From NCBI GenBank assembly GCA_965649825.1, contig OZ287697.1:248001-312000 (forward strand): 64,000 nucleotides of DNA, written 5' to 3'. Source of the stretch: Penicillus capitatus (Eukaryota > Chlorophyta). Shown piece after piece: positions 1-11,518 of the stretch. The notes below the pieces were generated by a model. That model saw nothing but the letters and a program-made list of their open reading frames with translations, had not been told where the DNA came from and ran no database searches. The first letter of the stretch is position 1, and the number at the start of each line of letters is the position of its first letter. Made by a program: the position numbers and the translations under genes.

Positions 1-3000
1 TCAATTTTGGCTCCGTTGTCAATCAACAACTGCAGATCATTCTATGCTCAAAGGTTGTTATCGAACAGATAAGGAGCCCACCTCAACGATTTCAATGCAG
101 TTATAATACGCCGCCTGGTGCAAAGGAGTCCATCCATCTGGCATGACAGCAGTAACGTTCGCTCCGTGATCAATGAGAAACTGGATGGAGGTGAGTGTGA
201 TCGTTCGGAGGAATTGGAAGCTCAATGTGACGTCACCTTTGCAACCTTGACATGACTATTTCGGAGAGCTGTGTTCAGCGGCTGATATCCTCTATTGTTC
301 ACTGCGGCTATATCCGCACCGTGATTTACGAGAATCTATGCATGTGCAGAAGAGTGACCAGATCAGATCGGACATTCAGTACCTCTGCAGTCTCGATATG
401 TCCGTCATAAGCTGCCATATGGAGCGGTGTATTTCCCTCGATACCAACGGCCTGAATGTTTGCTCCGTTATCGACGAGGATCTATAGAGGCCACATATGC
501 AATCTCGCAAAGTAAGAGGTAGGAGCTGAAGTTCACCCTGGCGACTTCGACGTGTCCTGCAAAGACTGCGACGTGCAGTGGGGTCATATGATAATTTGCA
601 ACAGCATCAATTGCTGCCCCATGATCGATAAGACTCTGGGAACATATACTGAGTGCCCTTGAAGGAATGGATGAGAGATTACTTGTGCGATTTCTGCATT
701 TTCTATTGAGGCTGCACAATGGAGCGGCGCCATTCCATCTTGCCCCACACTGGCGTTCACATCTGCTTCGTGATCGAGGAGAATCTGCCAATAGATCACC
801 AATGCACGAGCGACGTTTACTGGATCCAATACATTCACCTCGACGATTTTTAGGTATCCACGTGAAGTGGCTAGATGAAGAGGCGTTTCTCCAAAGACTG
901 AGGCTGGACTAACTTCTGCCCCATTGTCAAGAAGAAGCTGCACAGCGAACCACAGATCTACAGATTGCCCCTCACCACCGTTGCCGTACCTCGACGATCT
1001 CGATGTATCCGAAAAATGCTGCCTTATGGAGGGCACTCCAATTGCCGAGAAGACGGCCATTGACATCCGCTCGATACTCGATAAGGAGCTGCGTATGGAT
1101 GACCGGGCTCAGGGTAGAAACGCATTCGATACGCCATTCACCTTTGCTATTTCAGCGAAATCATGAGACGCTGCATAGAGAAGACTCGTCCATCTATTAT
1201 CCTTGGTAAAATTGGCATCCGCTCCACTTTCCAGAAGTGCCTAGACATCTCACGCTCACATAATCTCCATGCAACGGCGGAGATCCCAATGCACTTTCAT
1301 GACAACAAAATGTCTGTTAACGCATGCCTCGAACAAAGGAGTTTCGTCCCTATTGCTCACAACATCGATGTTGGCTCCGTGTGAGATCAGGATCTGTGAG
1401 TCACTCACGAGGTCCAGATCACGATAGGGATGCGATGTTACCTTTGTCACACTCAAATGCCCTTTGGATGCTGCGCCGTGCAAAGAACAGCGGCCATCGT
1501 TGTCGACAGCGTCGACATCGCCTCCGTTTTCCAGTAGCACCTTCAGCGATCGGATTATCGGATCAGACAGCAAGATCGATCCCTATGTCTCACCTCCACT
1601 GTCTCGCCCTGCCCATTGAGTGACGCTAAATGCAGCGGTGTTTGACCCTCTTTGTTGACAGCATCGGTATGCGCTCCGTTTTGGATAAGTATCTGATCAG
1701 AATCGACCATGGCGTCGAAGAGTGCAATGTGGAGCCGGTCTACCATGATGATCTGACTGTGTCCTCCTTCTGCTGCCTTGTGCAGGGCCGTTGCGCCTCC
1801 CTGTTCCACAGCGCTCACATTGGCTCCACGATCCACCAGCCACTGTTGCCGTTTGAATCTCCGTGACAAGCATCTCGGCGTGGCGATGTCTCACCTCGAC
1901 AACCTCTGTGACGCCGGCACTCGCGGCCACGAGAAGAGCCGTCCAGCCAAACTTGTCGGAGCTTTCTATATCGGCGACATCCTCCTCAAGGAGCAACTAA
2001 ACGCGATACACGCTTGTCGACTGTTTCGCCACGGATCGAACATGCTTGTGTCAATGTGAGTCTTCCACTATCTACCGCTGCCAGCAATGGCTCCCAGCCA
2101 TCATCGTTGGCCTCCCTTACATCCGCCCCTTTCGTGATAAGTGTCTGGGAACAGACCTTGTCCGAAAGAACCAGTCAAGGGTGCGGTGATCACTTTGGCC
2201 ACTTTTAGCTGCCCAGCTGCCGATGCGATGAACAGCGGCGTCTGTCCCTTTGCGTCTCGCGCATTGACGTCCGCTCCATTTTCGATGAGAATCTAATCTT
2301 AATTGGTTATGCGAATCGATGAGGGTGCGAGATGCTCACTCTTGCGAGTTCTGCATGTCCATTTTCGGCTGCGATGTGCAACGGCGTCCAAAGGTTCTTC
2401 TGAACGGCATTGACGTCAGCACCTTTGTTGATCAAGGTCTGCAAAGTGCTTTGATCGCCGATGTGGTTAGATGCTAGGATCTCACTCTTGCGATATCATT
2501 CCTTTCATGTAGTACAGCTCCATGCAATGCTGTCCGGCCGTTGTGATCTGTCACATCAATGTCGGCACCGGCCCCGATCAGCATCTGTGTCATCGAAACA
2601 AACATCGCATGAAGAAGTCGGCGTGACTGCTCACATCCACGAAACGCCGGTGACCATTCTTCACTGCCAAACTCAAGGGCGTGTCTCTATCCAGAGTGGC
2701 CACACTCAACTTCGATCCAAAGTCCAGTAAATGCTACAGTGCACAACATCCGTGTAAAAATCCACATCCTTAGCATCGGACTGAAAAGATTGTATGCGCG
2801 TCCTGGGCAAACGGTAACTCTTGTCTCGAAGAACATCAGCCGATTGGACGATGCATTCTGGTCAAGAAAGACAGGTGACTGTTCGCAGCTGACCTTTGCC
2901 ACAGCTGCGGATCCGTAAGTTGCCGCCACATGTAATGGAGTCATCAGCCGTTCGTTCATTTGGTGGATGTCTGCCTCGTGCTCCACTAGAACCTTCACAC

Positions 3001-3220
3001 AAACGGGGTCAGTGTCCCCAGACGCGTCAAGGAGACAGACGTGGTGTACCTTGACACAGTCGAGTGCATCGAACGCCGATGCCCAGTGCAGCAGCGTCGA
3101 GCCTTGGCCAAGGGAGCCGTGCTTCGTATTGTCAACGTGGTAGGTGGCATTGGATGAGAGGCCTTCGGCGAGAAGATCGGAAACTTTCCAGTTTTCATCC
3201 TTCTCGAAGGCTTTCAACAT
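1..3220 (-). CDS. Ankyrin-repeat protein, one repeat per exon (3' part off the window)
   Basis: The N terminus is at about 3220 (first residues MLKAFEKDENWKV). It is followed by ankyrin units with TPLHLA-, GAD- and NGH-type signatures running to the left edge. About 19-20 units can be seen, each an exon of about 100 nt followed by an intron of about 50 nt, so the gene has a period near 150 bp. Unit starts such as LLI..GAD recur near positions 30, 185, 335, 480, 625, 780, 940, 1080, 1235, 1390, 1540, 1690, 1840, 1995, 2145, 2295, 2445, 2590, 2730 and 2999. Exons end on the helix-2 residues (IAK/VVE) at a constant place in the repeat. Ankyrin stacks bind proteins; no other domain is visible, so the role is unknown. 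The 3' end lies outside the window. The next gene (protease) ends about 100 bp upstream on the same strand. Confidence 0.85.
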
Positions 3221-3318
3221 TTCCTGAAGTTATTGGCAGAGCGCAGGCCATTAGAAGGAAGGAATGGGGACTGTGTCCTACCAAGCGTTGGTGGAATCGG
3301 ACGGATTCCACTGTATTG

Positions 3319-4780
3319 TCAATTGAGGATGCAAGATTTGCTCGAGTCGTCTCTTCGATCAATCCAAACACCTATACAGTGTCTAGCTGCAGGAAGAGTC
3401 TTTAAAAAGAAGAAGGCTTGAATAGAGCCGAACTTCAACTGATCTCGCGCAGTAGTGAATTGACAAGTTTGCTGAAAAACGGCAGATGGAGTGCGTAGGT
3501 TAAAGCGGGCATAAGATTCGCGATAAGACAAGGACTTACCGCATCTTCTCTTCTTACAGTCTCTTCTATCCAGCTCCAGAAGCTGGAAACGCGTGTGTAC
3601 ACACCGGGCATGTATCCATCGCATTCTTCAGATCCGAATGATGTGACCCCGACGATAATATCACGTTCTGGATTGCCGTGTGAAAGAACACCTTCGGGTT
3701 TGTGCGGTATCACCAATGGGCCTCCTGAGTCGCCTAAACGAAAACGTCAGATACGTCTGTATGGTAAAGCGATTTTTCCATTCGCTTACCCCGACAGGTA
3801 TCTGCACCCACACCACCGGCGCAGATCATGTGATCGTCAAGTTCTTCTTCAAGTGCCATTTCGCATGCATCCAATGGAAGAAATGGAAGCCTTTCGGCCA
3901 ATTGCATGACGTCAGATGTCACGTTTTCTTCTGGAGAACCCCATCCAGCCGACGCCATGAGATCTCCAAATTCCAGCACAGACCCGACGCTGTCAACGAG
4001 TGGACGGGCGAGAGGGGCCTTCCTGTCCAGCCTCACCAGTCCGATATCGAATCCATCGACGATGTTGCCAGTCCATCCCGAAGGCCAGTACGCCTTCTTC
4101 GACTGGTACAGCTACAAGGGCAGCGACAGGTTCAGTTCTCCTTCGAGATCGATCCTCTCCGGCTTACGCTCTCCGGGTCGCTGGTGTCGATCTCGTGGAT
4201 GCCGCAGCGGACGACGCCGTAGTGGCCGACGCCGTTGTGCCGGTCGTTGGACAGACAGTGCGCCGCCGTCAGGACCCACTGCTCGTCGATCAGCGCTCCT
4301 CCGCAGACGTGCTCTTCGGTCCCGCGCCGACGCAGGCTGCACACGTAAGGGAACCTCTCTCTCGGCGCCTGGATTCCGCCCTGTGCGAATGCCAATCGCG
4401 CGCATGCTCGGCGACTGCACCGACCGTACCGCGATCCTCGGCTCGCCTCGGTTGGCTTGGACGTCGACTTCGTCGGAGTTTTCGCGGAAGGCAGATGCTC
4501 TCGGCGGTTTGGAACGCGCGGCCAGGCTACCTGACGTCGCATCCTCCTCCCCCCTCTGCCGGACGAGAGCAGACAGTCGTCAGCGGAGCGGTTGGGAGGC
4601 GCAAAAGCACCTCGATTTCTCCGAAGGCGAGGACGTCGGACAGACTGTCGGCGCCGTGGCCTGGAGACACAGGGCGTGACCGACCCGCAAGACGACGCTT
4701 CGCGAACCGTGGATGGCGGCCGTCGATGCCGGCGAATGCAGCAGGAAGCAGAAAAACACGAAGAGAAGCGGCCGCTTCAT
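3319..4780 (-). CDS. Secreted trypsin-like serine protease (S1 family)
   Basis: Seven exons (4780-4708, 4660-4611, 4555-4430, 4380-4168, 4111-3790, 3733-3540, 3471-3319) give 376 aa. There is a signal peptide (MKRPLLFVFFCFLLHS), then a propeptide of about 80 aa. The activation site reads EPRIAGG: cleavage after Arg would free an IAGG N terminus, close to the usual IVGG. The catalytic triad is complete: His in LTAAHC, Asp in FDIGLVRL, Ser in CRGDSGGPL. The domain closes with the family helix WSWIEETV. A tail of about 50 aa with two or three Cys follows, encoded by the last exon. That exon is the least certain part, since a stop could also be reached by reading into the 68-nt intron. The likely role is extracellular or vacuolar proteolysis made as a zymogen. 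Substrate specificity was not assigned. Confidence 0.85.
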
Positions 4781-6180
4781 GTTGGCAGAACGGAAACCGC
4801 GGGTGCTGCGGACGCAAAGACTCCACTCTCTCTTCGCGATGTGCAGGGAACGAACGCCGAGATCGTTCGAGGAAGTCTGTCTCTAAATGGACATCATCAT
4901 GCAACGCATGCACTGTCGATAGCGGCGGAGACGATTTCCCCGCGGTTTGCGCCGAAGGAACCGTTGTCGCGCGAGGGAACGAGATGGTGTTTCACGAGAT
5001 AAACAACGCAGCAAGCGCACACCGATCTCCAAGTGAACACGCTGAACAGCTGACGCCATCTCCGTTCTCCGAGACGTTCCCATGTTCCTTGTACGATAGT
5101 TGGGAACAGTGCCTTGGGCCATCAAGGCCGTGGACGCGTGCCTCGGACGAGCTTTGACGTCAACCAGGAGATGGGCGATCAAGAGGGTGGTGTGCATGGC
5201 GTCCGACGACAGACGAGGTGACACAAGGGGATCCCGGGACCAAACCGGGCTTTTCTGTTGTGTGCGCTTGTAGCAAATCAGCTCCTGTCGCGGTGCGGTT
5301 TCCCAAACGGCTCGCAACCGACGGAACTTCCCTCGTGGCTAACTTCCGCAACCGTAACGTGCCGTCCGGAAAGAGTCGGCGGTGCGCAGATTGCAAGGAT
5401 CATCGAAACGAAATCAAAGAGCGATAGAAGATGAGAAAGCTGAAAACTCTCACGGGCCGCGCATGCGCGTCGCGCACGTGCAGCCAGCTCTCGGAAAAAG
5501 TTTCAACGTCGCAACAGATGGTGAAGGACAAAAGCTCCTTAAGATTGGGAGAACACTCGACTTTTATCCATTTTAACTTCGTGGCCAGTACAAATGATGC
5601 GAATAAAGCGAGAACATGCACCGACGGTGCACAGCACAAGAAAACGAGGGCGAGTGAGTAAGCAGCCCATATCGCATCGCACTACATGGTACCATGGGAT
5701 GTAATACAGTGTGAACCCCGTGTTAAGCCCCACTGAACAATAATGTCATATCGCATTGACGGACTTCAGCGAGGGTGTATCTTGCGTTTCCGCCGAAACC
5801 AAAGTGCGCCAGCTATAGAAGGCTTCTCGAAAAGCTGGCGTGAGGAATGCCTCCAGACTAGAGGGTTTACTTTGTGTCCGCTCTTCTATTCATACCCTCT
5901 CTGGAATTCTTTCAGTTTTGCAGATTAAGGGCGTTGCATGCGAACAAAGACACACTGGCTGATTTATCCATAGAAAACAACCGATTTTCAATGCGGTCAA
6001 TGAAGTAAGTACTAATTGAGCTCTACGAAATCTTCCACTCCGTAGTCTATGCAAGCAGACGAAAACAAAAAAGTAAACGCACATCTCGTGAGACAAATGT
6101 GCAGCTTTCAATTTGCGCTTGTGTTTGTTTTGGTTTGCTACAGTGCTTATCTTCGTTTTACCACGGAATATCGCGTCCGT

Positions 6181-6315
6181 TGTCAGTGGATAGCTAGCTG
6201 TCCACCTTCGTGCAGCTGTCCAAAGAATTGCATAAATTCTTACAATTATTGTTCGAACAGTCTTTGTAATCCTTACGCCTTCGTCGTTAACCCGTTGTCC
6301 GTTGACAAACACGAC
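6181..6315 (+). repeat. Dispersed repeat R1, copy 1
   Basis: It starts GTCAGTGGATAGCTAGC, then CTGTCCACCTTCGTGCAGCT, and continues with ACAGTCTTTGTAA, CCTTCGTCGTTAAC and GTCCGTTGACAAACACGAC. The same ordered blocks occur at about 6648 and 49140. Confidence 0.7.
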
Positions 6316-6647
6316 ACCGTCTGCTAAACCAATTCAACGATATAGAGGCTCTCTCGCGCATGCAGAAGTTCTTCTCTTTTCTCCGCAAGACCGATCTATC
6401 CCTTTCACAATTCGACGGCATTGACGGCGTTTAGGATTTTCTTCCGCTTTTTTGAACAGGGAGCAAGGCCATTTTTGATTGCTCTCACGATTGTTGGGGT
6501 TGAACATAATCTTAAGCTTCTTCTAGTTCCGCACTAAAAAGCTTCGGAGAGCTTTCGGCTACCCACTCGCTTTCTGACAATCTGCATCTCACCGTGTTTT
6601 CTTCAAAAACGATGCCAAAGGAATTGTCGTTGATGGAGTTGTTACAG

Positions 6648-6830
6648 TGTCAGTGGACAGCTGTCCACCTTCGTGCAGCTAACCGCGGAGATGTGTAGAT
6701 GTGACGCGTGTGTACGTTCTACGCGTATAAATCCGAACATTTAACGATGCAACGTCTTTGTAACCTATAATCCCTCGTCGTAACCGCGTCGTTCATCGAC
6801 AGCACGACATACAGTAAAGCAAAGGACAAG
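6648..6830 (+). repeat. Dispersed repeat R1, copy 2
   Basis: The block order matches copies 1 and 3: GTCAGTGGACAGCTGTCC, CACCTTCGTGCAGCT, TAACGATGCAACGTCTTTG, CCCTCGTCGTAACCGCGTCG, then CGACAGCACGACATAC. It is closer to copy 3 than to copy 1 in the middle part. Confidence 0.7.
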
Positions 6831-7134
6831 ATAAAAGCATATCGTGCCGAGAAAGAACCGACGAATGCATTCAACAAATGGAAAAAAGAAAGCTGACAAT
6901 TCAACGAATGACCTATTTTTGCTCGAAAAAACCTTTAATGTCGAACAGCAATGAACAGTGCCCTACCTACATGAAGACTTCTTTGTTATTGATATCAAAT
7001 ACCTTGCCTCCTTATGAGGTCGTGAAGATCCATTGTTCGGAATCTTGTAAAGACTTCGATTAAGTACTGAGTCGAACATCGCGCAACGAACGACGAAAGT
7101 AGACGAGAACGAGAACTCACAAGCACGAGAGATA

Positions 7135-7360
7135 GTAACAGGGTGAATGCTGTCCTTATATACCCTGAATGATTAGGAGTTCACGAACCTCCGCATCTAA
7201 CAGCTGCGAACTTCAACGCTGGTTCGGTAACCACGGCCTGCTCTTATTCAGGAAGTTAACTCGGGAGCCGACATCCGTCGCGACCGATGGTCAGCGCGCC
7301 AGGATGGTTAGAACGAGGCTCGACCGCTCCTGATGGTTACGAACAAGCATATGACAGCTT
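7135..7360 (-). repeat. Degenerate solo LTR-like copy
   Basis: The reverse complement of this stretch aligns along its length with 43881-44110 inside the retroelement. Shared blocks include GACCATCGGTCGCGACGGAT, AGTTCGCAGCTGTTAG, GGGTATATAAGG and CATTCACCCTGT or its near match. It has no coding sequence around it, as expected for a solo LTR or an unattached promoter module. The TATATA box is on the minus strand at about 7157-7163. Confidence 0.65.
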
Positions 7361-7726
7361 CATCTCCTAAATCCATAAAGAAGAATGAACTGTGGACATG
7401 AGTGTGTGTGTCTGTAAATACTATTGCGCGACGTGTTTCATACCCGTAGAGGGCATTCACGAGGTGTATATCGTTCCGTCGAGCGTTGATCGGATGAATA
7501 CACGCTCAGCCGCAACGCAACAAAACCACCAGTTAGTGATATTTTAGGATAACAAACCTGCACTTCCTCTTACAGAGTTGTCTCGTTTTGAATGGTATTC
7601 ATCCTAACGCATAATGCAGGAAAAAGAATAGCTGGCCACGCAACATTCCCGTGTCCATTGTTCGTGTACCCCCACTCACAAGAAACGTTGTCTTAATGCT
7701 GCTGCAGACAACGCGTCTTGGCTGCG
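7361..7726. other. Spacer downstream of the P450 gene
   Basis: I see nothing supported here. It probably holds the P450 3' UTR on the minus strand. Confidence 0.5.
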
Positions 7727-9350
7727 CTACGGAGATGTTTTCCTCGGAACGAAATTCAACCAGATGCCATCCTTCGCTCCAATGACGAGTCCCTCCGCCA
7801 CATTGTGTGCCAAGTCCGCATACGATCCGACCAAGGAGACCTCGTACTTCTGAAGGATAACGGCGATGGCGACGCGCATTTCCAGCATTGCCAGCTTCTG
7901 TCCGGGACAGTCCCTGGGGCCTGTCGAGAATTGAAGGTTGTGTGAACGGCAGATGTCGTCGTCGTCGCCGAGCCATCTCTCTGGCTTGAAGCTTTCTGGA
8001 TCGCTCCAGTCGGTGTCAATGTTGAACGCGCGGTTGCCAGGTTGCACGATCAGTGTTCCCTTCGGGATCCTGTACCCGAGAATGTTCATGTCTGTCGGCA
8101 CTCTTCGTCGGAAGTTGGAACTGCTAACGTGAGCCACTCGCATCCCCTCCTTAACGACTGCATTGAGGTAATCCAAGTTTGACAGATCTTCGAACTGCAG
8201 ATCCCGTCGAGTGCTTCCGTACAGACCTTGATGCTCCAGCTCGTCCAAGATCTTGTTCACGACGTCCGGGCGAGTGGCCAATAGCGCGAAAATCCAGCTG
8301 AGTTGATGACCGGTGGTGTCCATCCCGGCAATAACGGCACCGGCAACCTCGGCTAGGAGGAGGTCGTAGTCTACGCGCTTCTTCGTTTCTGGATCTGTCA
8401 GATGCTTCATTCCGTACCAGATGGGCTCTTCGCCGTTGACGGGGTCGTCTCGGGCCAGTATCTCGTCCGTTAGCAGCTTCCATTCGTTGCGCAGCTTACC
8501 AACAATCAAACTTCGATGCCGTCCAGCTTTCGAGTACGGAAATAGCTTACAGTAGACAGACTTGAGCGGATTTCTAAAAATTTCTCTGGTGATGTACCCT
8601 GCTGCTAAGATGAGGTCGAGCATTTCTCGACTTCCATCCAATCCGCCCAGATTAGCGTCGAAGGCGACGGCGCCAATGATGTCGAGGGTCATCGAGACAA
8701 AGAGTCTCTGGACGTCGATCGGACCGTTCTCCCTCGCCGATTCAATAACAGTGATCACATTTTTAATGATACCTTGAATCTTCGGCATGGTCGCCTTCAG
8801 ATTCTTCGATTGAAACGCTGCTGTGTACACTCTGCGAACGGCTTTGACGTATGGCGTTACTTGCTCATGCATCGAGAGATACTTTGTATGCGGGTGGTCG
8901 CCCAGCATCTGCGACCACACCATCACATGATGTAACATCCTGCGACTCAACTCACTGGAAGCATAGCTTCACCGTCCTGGCGAACACGGGGAAAGGGGTC
9001 TCTGTTCGCCATCATGACTGTTTTGACGAATTCCTCGTCTGTGACCAGCAGCCATGGATCGCCCAGAATATCGAACTAGAACGAACACAGCCTAGAACGA
9101 AGAACGAGCAAGGCAGGCAACAAACTCGCATGAGCTTCGGGTAGTTGAGGCGTTTCATTTCGCGTCCGAGCCAATTTGAAATCTCTTTCGTACCTTTGCC
9201 GTCTTTGCCGTAGAGGAAATCCAGCGTGTTCCCCAACAGCGGCCAGCCAGGCGGCGACGGTACTTTGTGAAGGTCATATCTCCACCTTCGCCACAGCGTA
9301 CGCGTCACCATCAAAACCAGCACGGTAGTAGCGAGGACCGTCCAGAACAT
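7727..9350 (-). CDS. Cytochrome P450 monooxygenase
   Basis: Three exons (9350-9126, 9075-8956, 8908-7727) give 508 aa, the normal length of a membrane-bound P450. The N terminus is a hydrophobic anchor (MFWTVLATTVLVLMVTRTL) and the proline hinge KVPSPPGWPLLGN. The oxygen-binding I-helix motif is AGAVIAGMDTTG. The ExxR of the K helix is KEGMR. The meander and PERF-like segment is FKPERW. The haem-thiolate loop is FSTGPRDCPGQKLA, with Cys as the iron ligand. The 47-nt second intron hides a misleading in-frame TTG start in the unspliced DNA. Substrate and CYP family were not assigned. Known P450s of this layout sit on the ER facing the cytosol and use an NADPH reductase. Confidence 0.93.
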
Positions 9351-9873
9351 GGCGTCTTGAATAAATCTGCGCAAACAAGAAAATGGATGCTGTATGACCG
9401 TTACGTAAACCTCCTCCTGTCTTTTCGTCCGCCTTTGCTTACCTAAGCATTTAGCAGCGTCCGCGATTGATGGACGAATCGTTGCGTCTTGACTGCCCTT
9501 AATAGGTCTTGGTCTTTGTAATCTTTTGTGGTCACTTACTTTTCACCTTCTAATTGTTCGGTTCTATTTTGGAAATTCGAAGAGGACTACGCATACGGTA
9601 AACCATTTTCATGCGAAGAGAGAGAAGCAAAAATGCACTCTTCTTTCACATCTGCTTCAATCGTTTATCCTATGCTGTGAGCGAAAGGCAGTTATTTGAC
9701 TTAAGTGTGATGTCGGATTTAGCGTTCAGGTTACTGTTCAAGGCTCTTTTAGGGAAAGATTTCCTTTGAAAACGATCTCTTATGTTGTCAGGCTACGGCA
9801 ACGGGACGCCGAGTTGACGATGCAGTTAGATGAACAAATAAACGAACAATGATGCGCCTCCAGTTCTCCTTCG
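9351..9873. other. Divergent intergenic region (P450 / J protein)
   Basis: The two flanking genes point away from each other, so the roughly 520 bp should hold both promoters. I see no clear TATA box or other motif. Confidence 0.4.
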
Positions 9874-11458
9874 ATGCGTTGTCTCTACGAAGTCCTTGGC
9901 GTCTCGCGCGATGCCGACGAAGCGACGATTCGCAAAGCCTACCGTCAGCAGGCTCTCAAATGGCATCCAGGTATCTCGCTCATCCTTAACCCGCCACTCA
10001 CTCTCCTTCCCAGACAAGAACCAGGAGCGACTCGAAGAGGCCGAAACGTGTTTCAAAGAAATCTCCAACGCCTTCGAAGTTCTGAGCGATCGGCACGAAC
10101 GACAATGGTGACGTCAAGTGCGCATGAAGGCATGGGGAAGAAAGGCAGTTGGGTTTAGGTATGATGACCACCGGGAAGCCATTTTGAGATCTGGCAGGGG
10201 ACACCAAGCTGGAGATTCTCACACTTCGGATACACATTTCGAAGGTTTCTCCGTCGAAGAGCTCTACACCTATTTCTCCGTCAGTCGTTTCAGCGGCTAT
10301 CACACTGGACCCAACGGATTCTATACTGTCTATCGTGACGTCTTTGAAAAAGTCGTCAAGAATGAAGTCGATTTTGGTGCGCGGTATGGAGGAGAGGTTG
10401 CGAGTTTTCCGTCGTTTGGCTCGGATACTTCATCGTCAGCCGAAGTGTCGAGCTTCTACCATTTTTGGACAAATTTTGTGACTCGGATGGATTTCGCTTT
10501 CGTTGATCAGCACAATCCTTCCTCTGCGCCGAACAGACGGGTGCGGCGAGCAATGGAGGACGAGAACCAGAAGGCCAGGAAAGCGGCGAAGCGAGAATAC
10601 ATCGAAGCTGTGCGGCAGTTGGCTGCTTTCGTCAAGAAACGCGACGTCCGCGTGCTAAAGATGCAGAAGGAAGAAGCTGAACGCAAAGCCCAACGCCGAG
10701 CCGAAGAGGAAAAGCGAAAACAGCTCGAAGCCGAAGAACGCCGCCGTAAGGCATCGGAGTACGAAGATGCTGACTGGATTCAGAACAGCGAGGCTGTGGA
10801 TAACGACGACGTCGAGGCGACAAGCGAAGCAAGTGTCCAAGAAGCGTTATGGTGTGTGATCTGCGACAAAGTGTTCAAAAGTGAGAAGGCAATGCAGAAT
10901 CACGAAAAGTATGTCACTGCTTTGGCCTTCCCTCCTGCACAGAGGGCGATGTCTGCGTCTAGGTCGAAGAAACACAGAGAGAAGCTGGCTGCGATTGAGA
11001 AAGCGCTGAAAGAGGAGCAGGAGGAGGAAGTCGAGGGGCCGTTGGAGACGACAGAGCCATCGCCGAAACGAAAAGACGTGTCGGTGCCGCGCCCGGAAGA
11101 ACAATCGTGTGTCGTCGTGGATGGCATCGACGATAGCGATCAGGCGTCGGATGATATCGACGACGATACGTTCCTTGAGCGTTTTGTCGCTCTGCGTGTC
11201 GACGATCGTCGCAAGGACGAACCGTCGGTCGATGGATCGATCGATGACGAAGCGACGGTAGCGGATGCGGTTTCTGGACAGGCAGCGACAGCCAAACGCA
11301 GCGCAAAGAAGAAAAAGCGACGAGCGAAGAAGGCCGAACCCGTGACGACGGAGCCTCTCACCTGCGAAACGTGCGGCGAAACATTTGGCTCAAGGAATCG
11401 ACTCTTTCAGCATTTGTCTCAAACGAAACACGCTTCTTTAAAAGCAACGAACGGTTAA
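9874..11458 (+). CDS. DNAJC21: J-domain zinc-finger protein, JJJ1/DNAJC21 type
   Basis: Four exons (9874-9970, 10014-10107, 10159-10908, 10963-11458) give 478 aa. The J domain is at residues 1-65: [20 protein letters not shown] and the HPDKN loop, whose HPD is split by intron 1. The DNAJC21/JJJ1-type middle follows ([18 protein letters not shown], then [16 protein letters not shown]). Next comes a long charged coiled coil and a U1-like C2H2 finger ([19 protein letters not shown], then SKKH across intron 3). An acidic stretch, a basic KKKKRR patch and a second C2H2 finger ([18 protein letters not shown]) end the protein. In yeast and animals this family works with Hsp70 in late cytoplasmic 60S subunit maturation. 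The ATG at 9874 is chosen because it begins the J domain without extra residues. Confidence 0.9.
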
Positions 11459-11518
11459 GAATTTCATGCGCCCTAGAACAGGCGTGATGACGTTTCTTCG
11501 ACCACGATTTTCGTTTCC

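Larger units (their letters stand above)
4781..7134. other. Spacer with no supported gene
   Basis: Several open frames of 60-145 codons exist here, but none shows a recognisable domain or makes a convincing spliced model. Two copies of a dispersed repeat lie at about 6181 and 6648. A minus-strand frame near 5200-5100 starts with a short hydrophobic stretch (MHTTLLIAHLLV) but has no further support. Confidence 0.5.

Noticed and set aside
4132-4542. Protease start with a damaged activation site (AQGGIQAP) in the unspliced frame.
   Set aside because: A 49-nt intron (4381-4429) restores RIAGGIQAP, so the site is normal.
6049-6327. Plus-strand frame of 92 codons with many Cys (CQWIASCPPSCSCPKNC).
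   Set aside because: The Cys-rich part falls inside dispersed repeat R1; the other two copies of R1 do not keep this frame open.
8909-8955. Apparent frameshift in the P450 gene near 8950 (exon 2 and the long frame do not join).
   Set aside because: A 47-nt GT-AG intron at 8909-8955 joins them in phase and gives a normal 508-aa P450.
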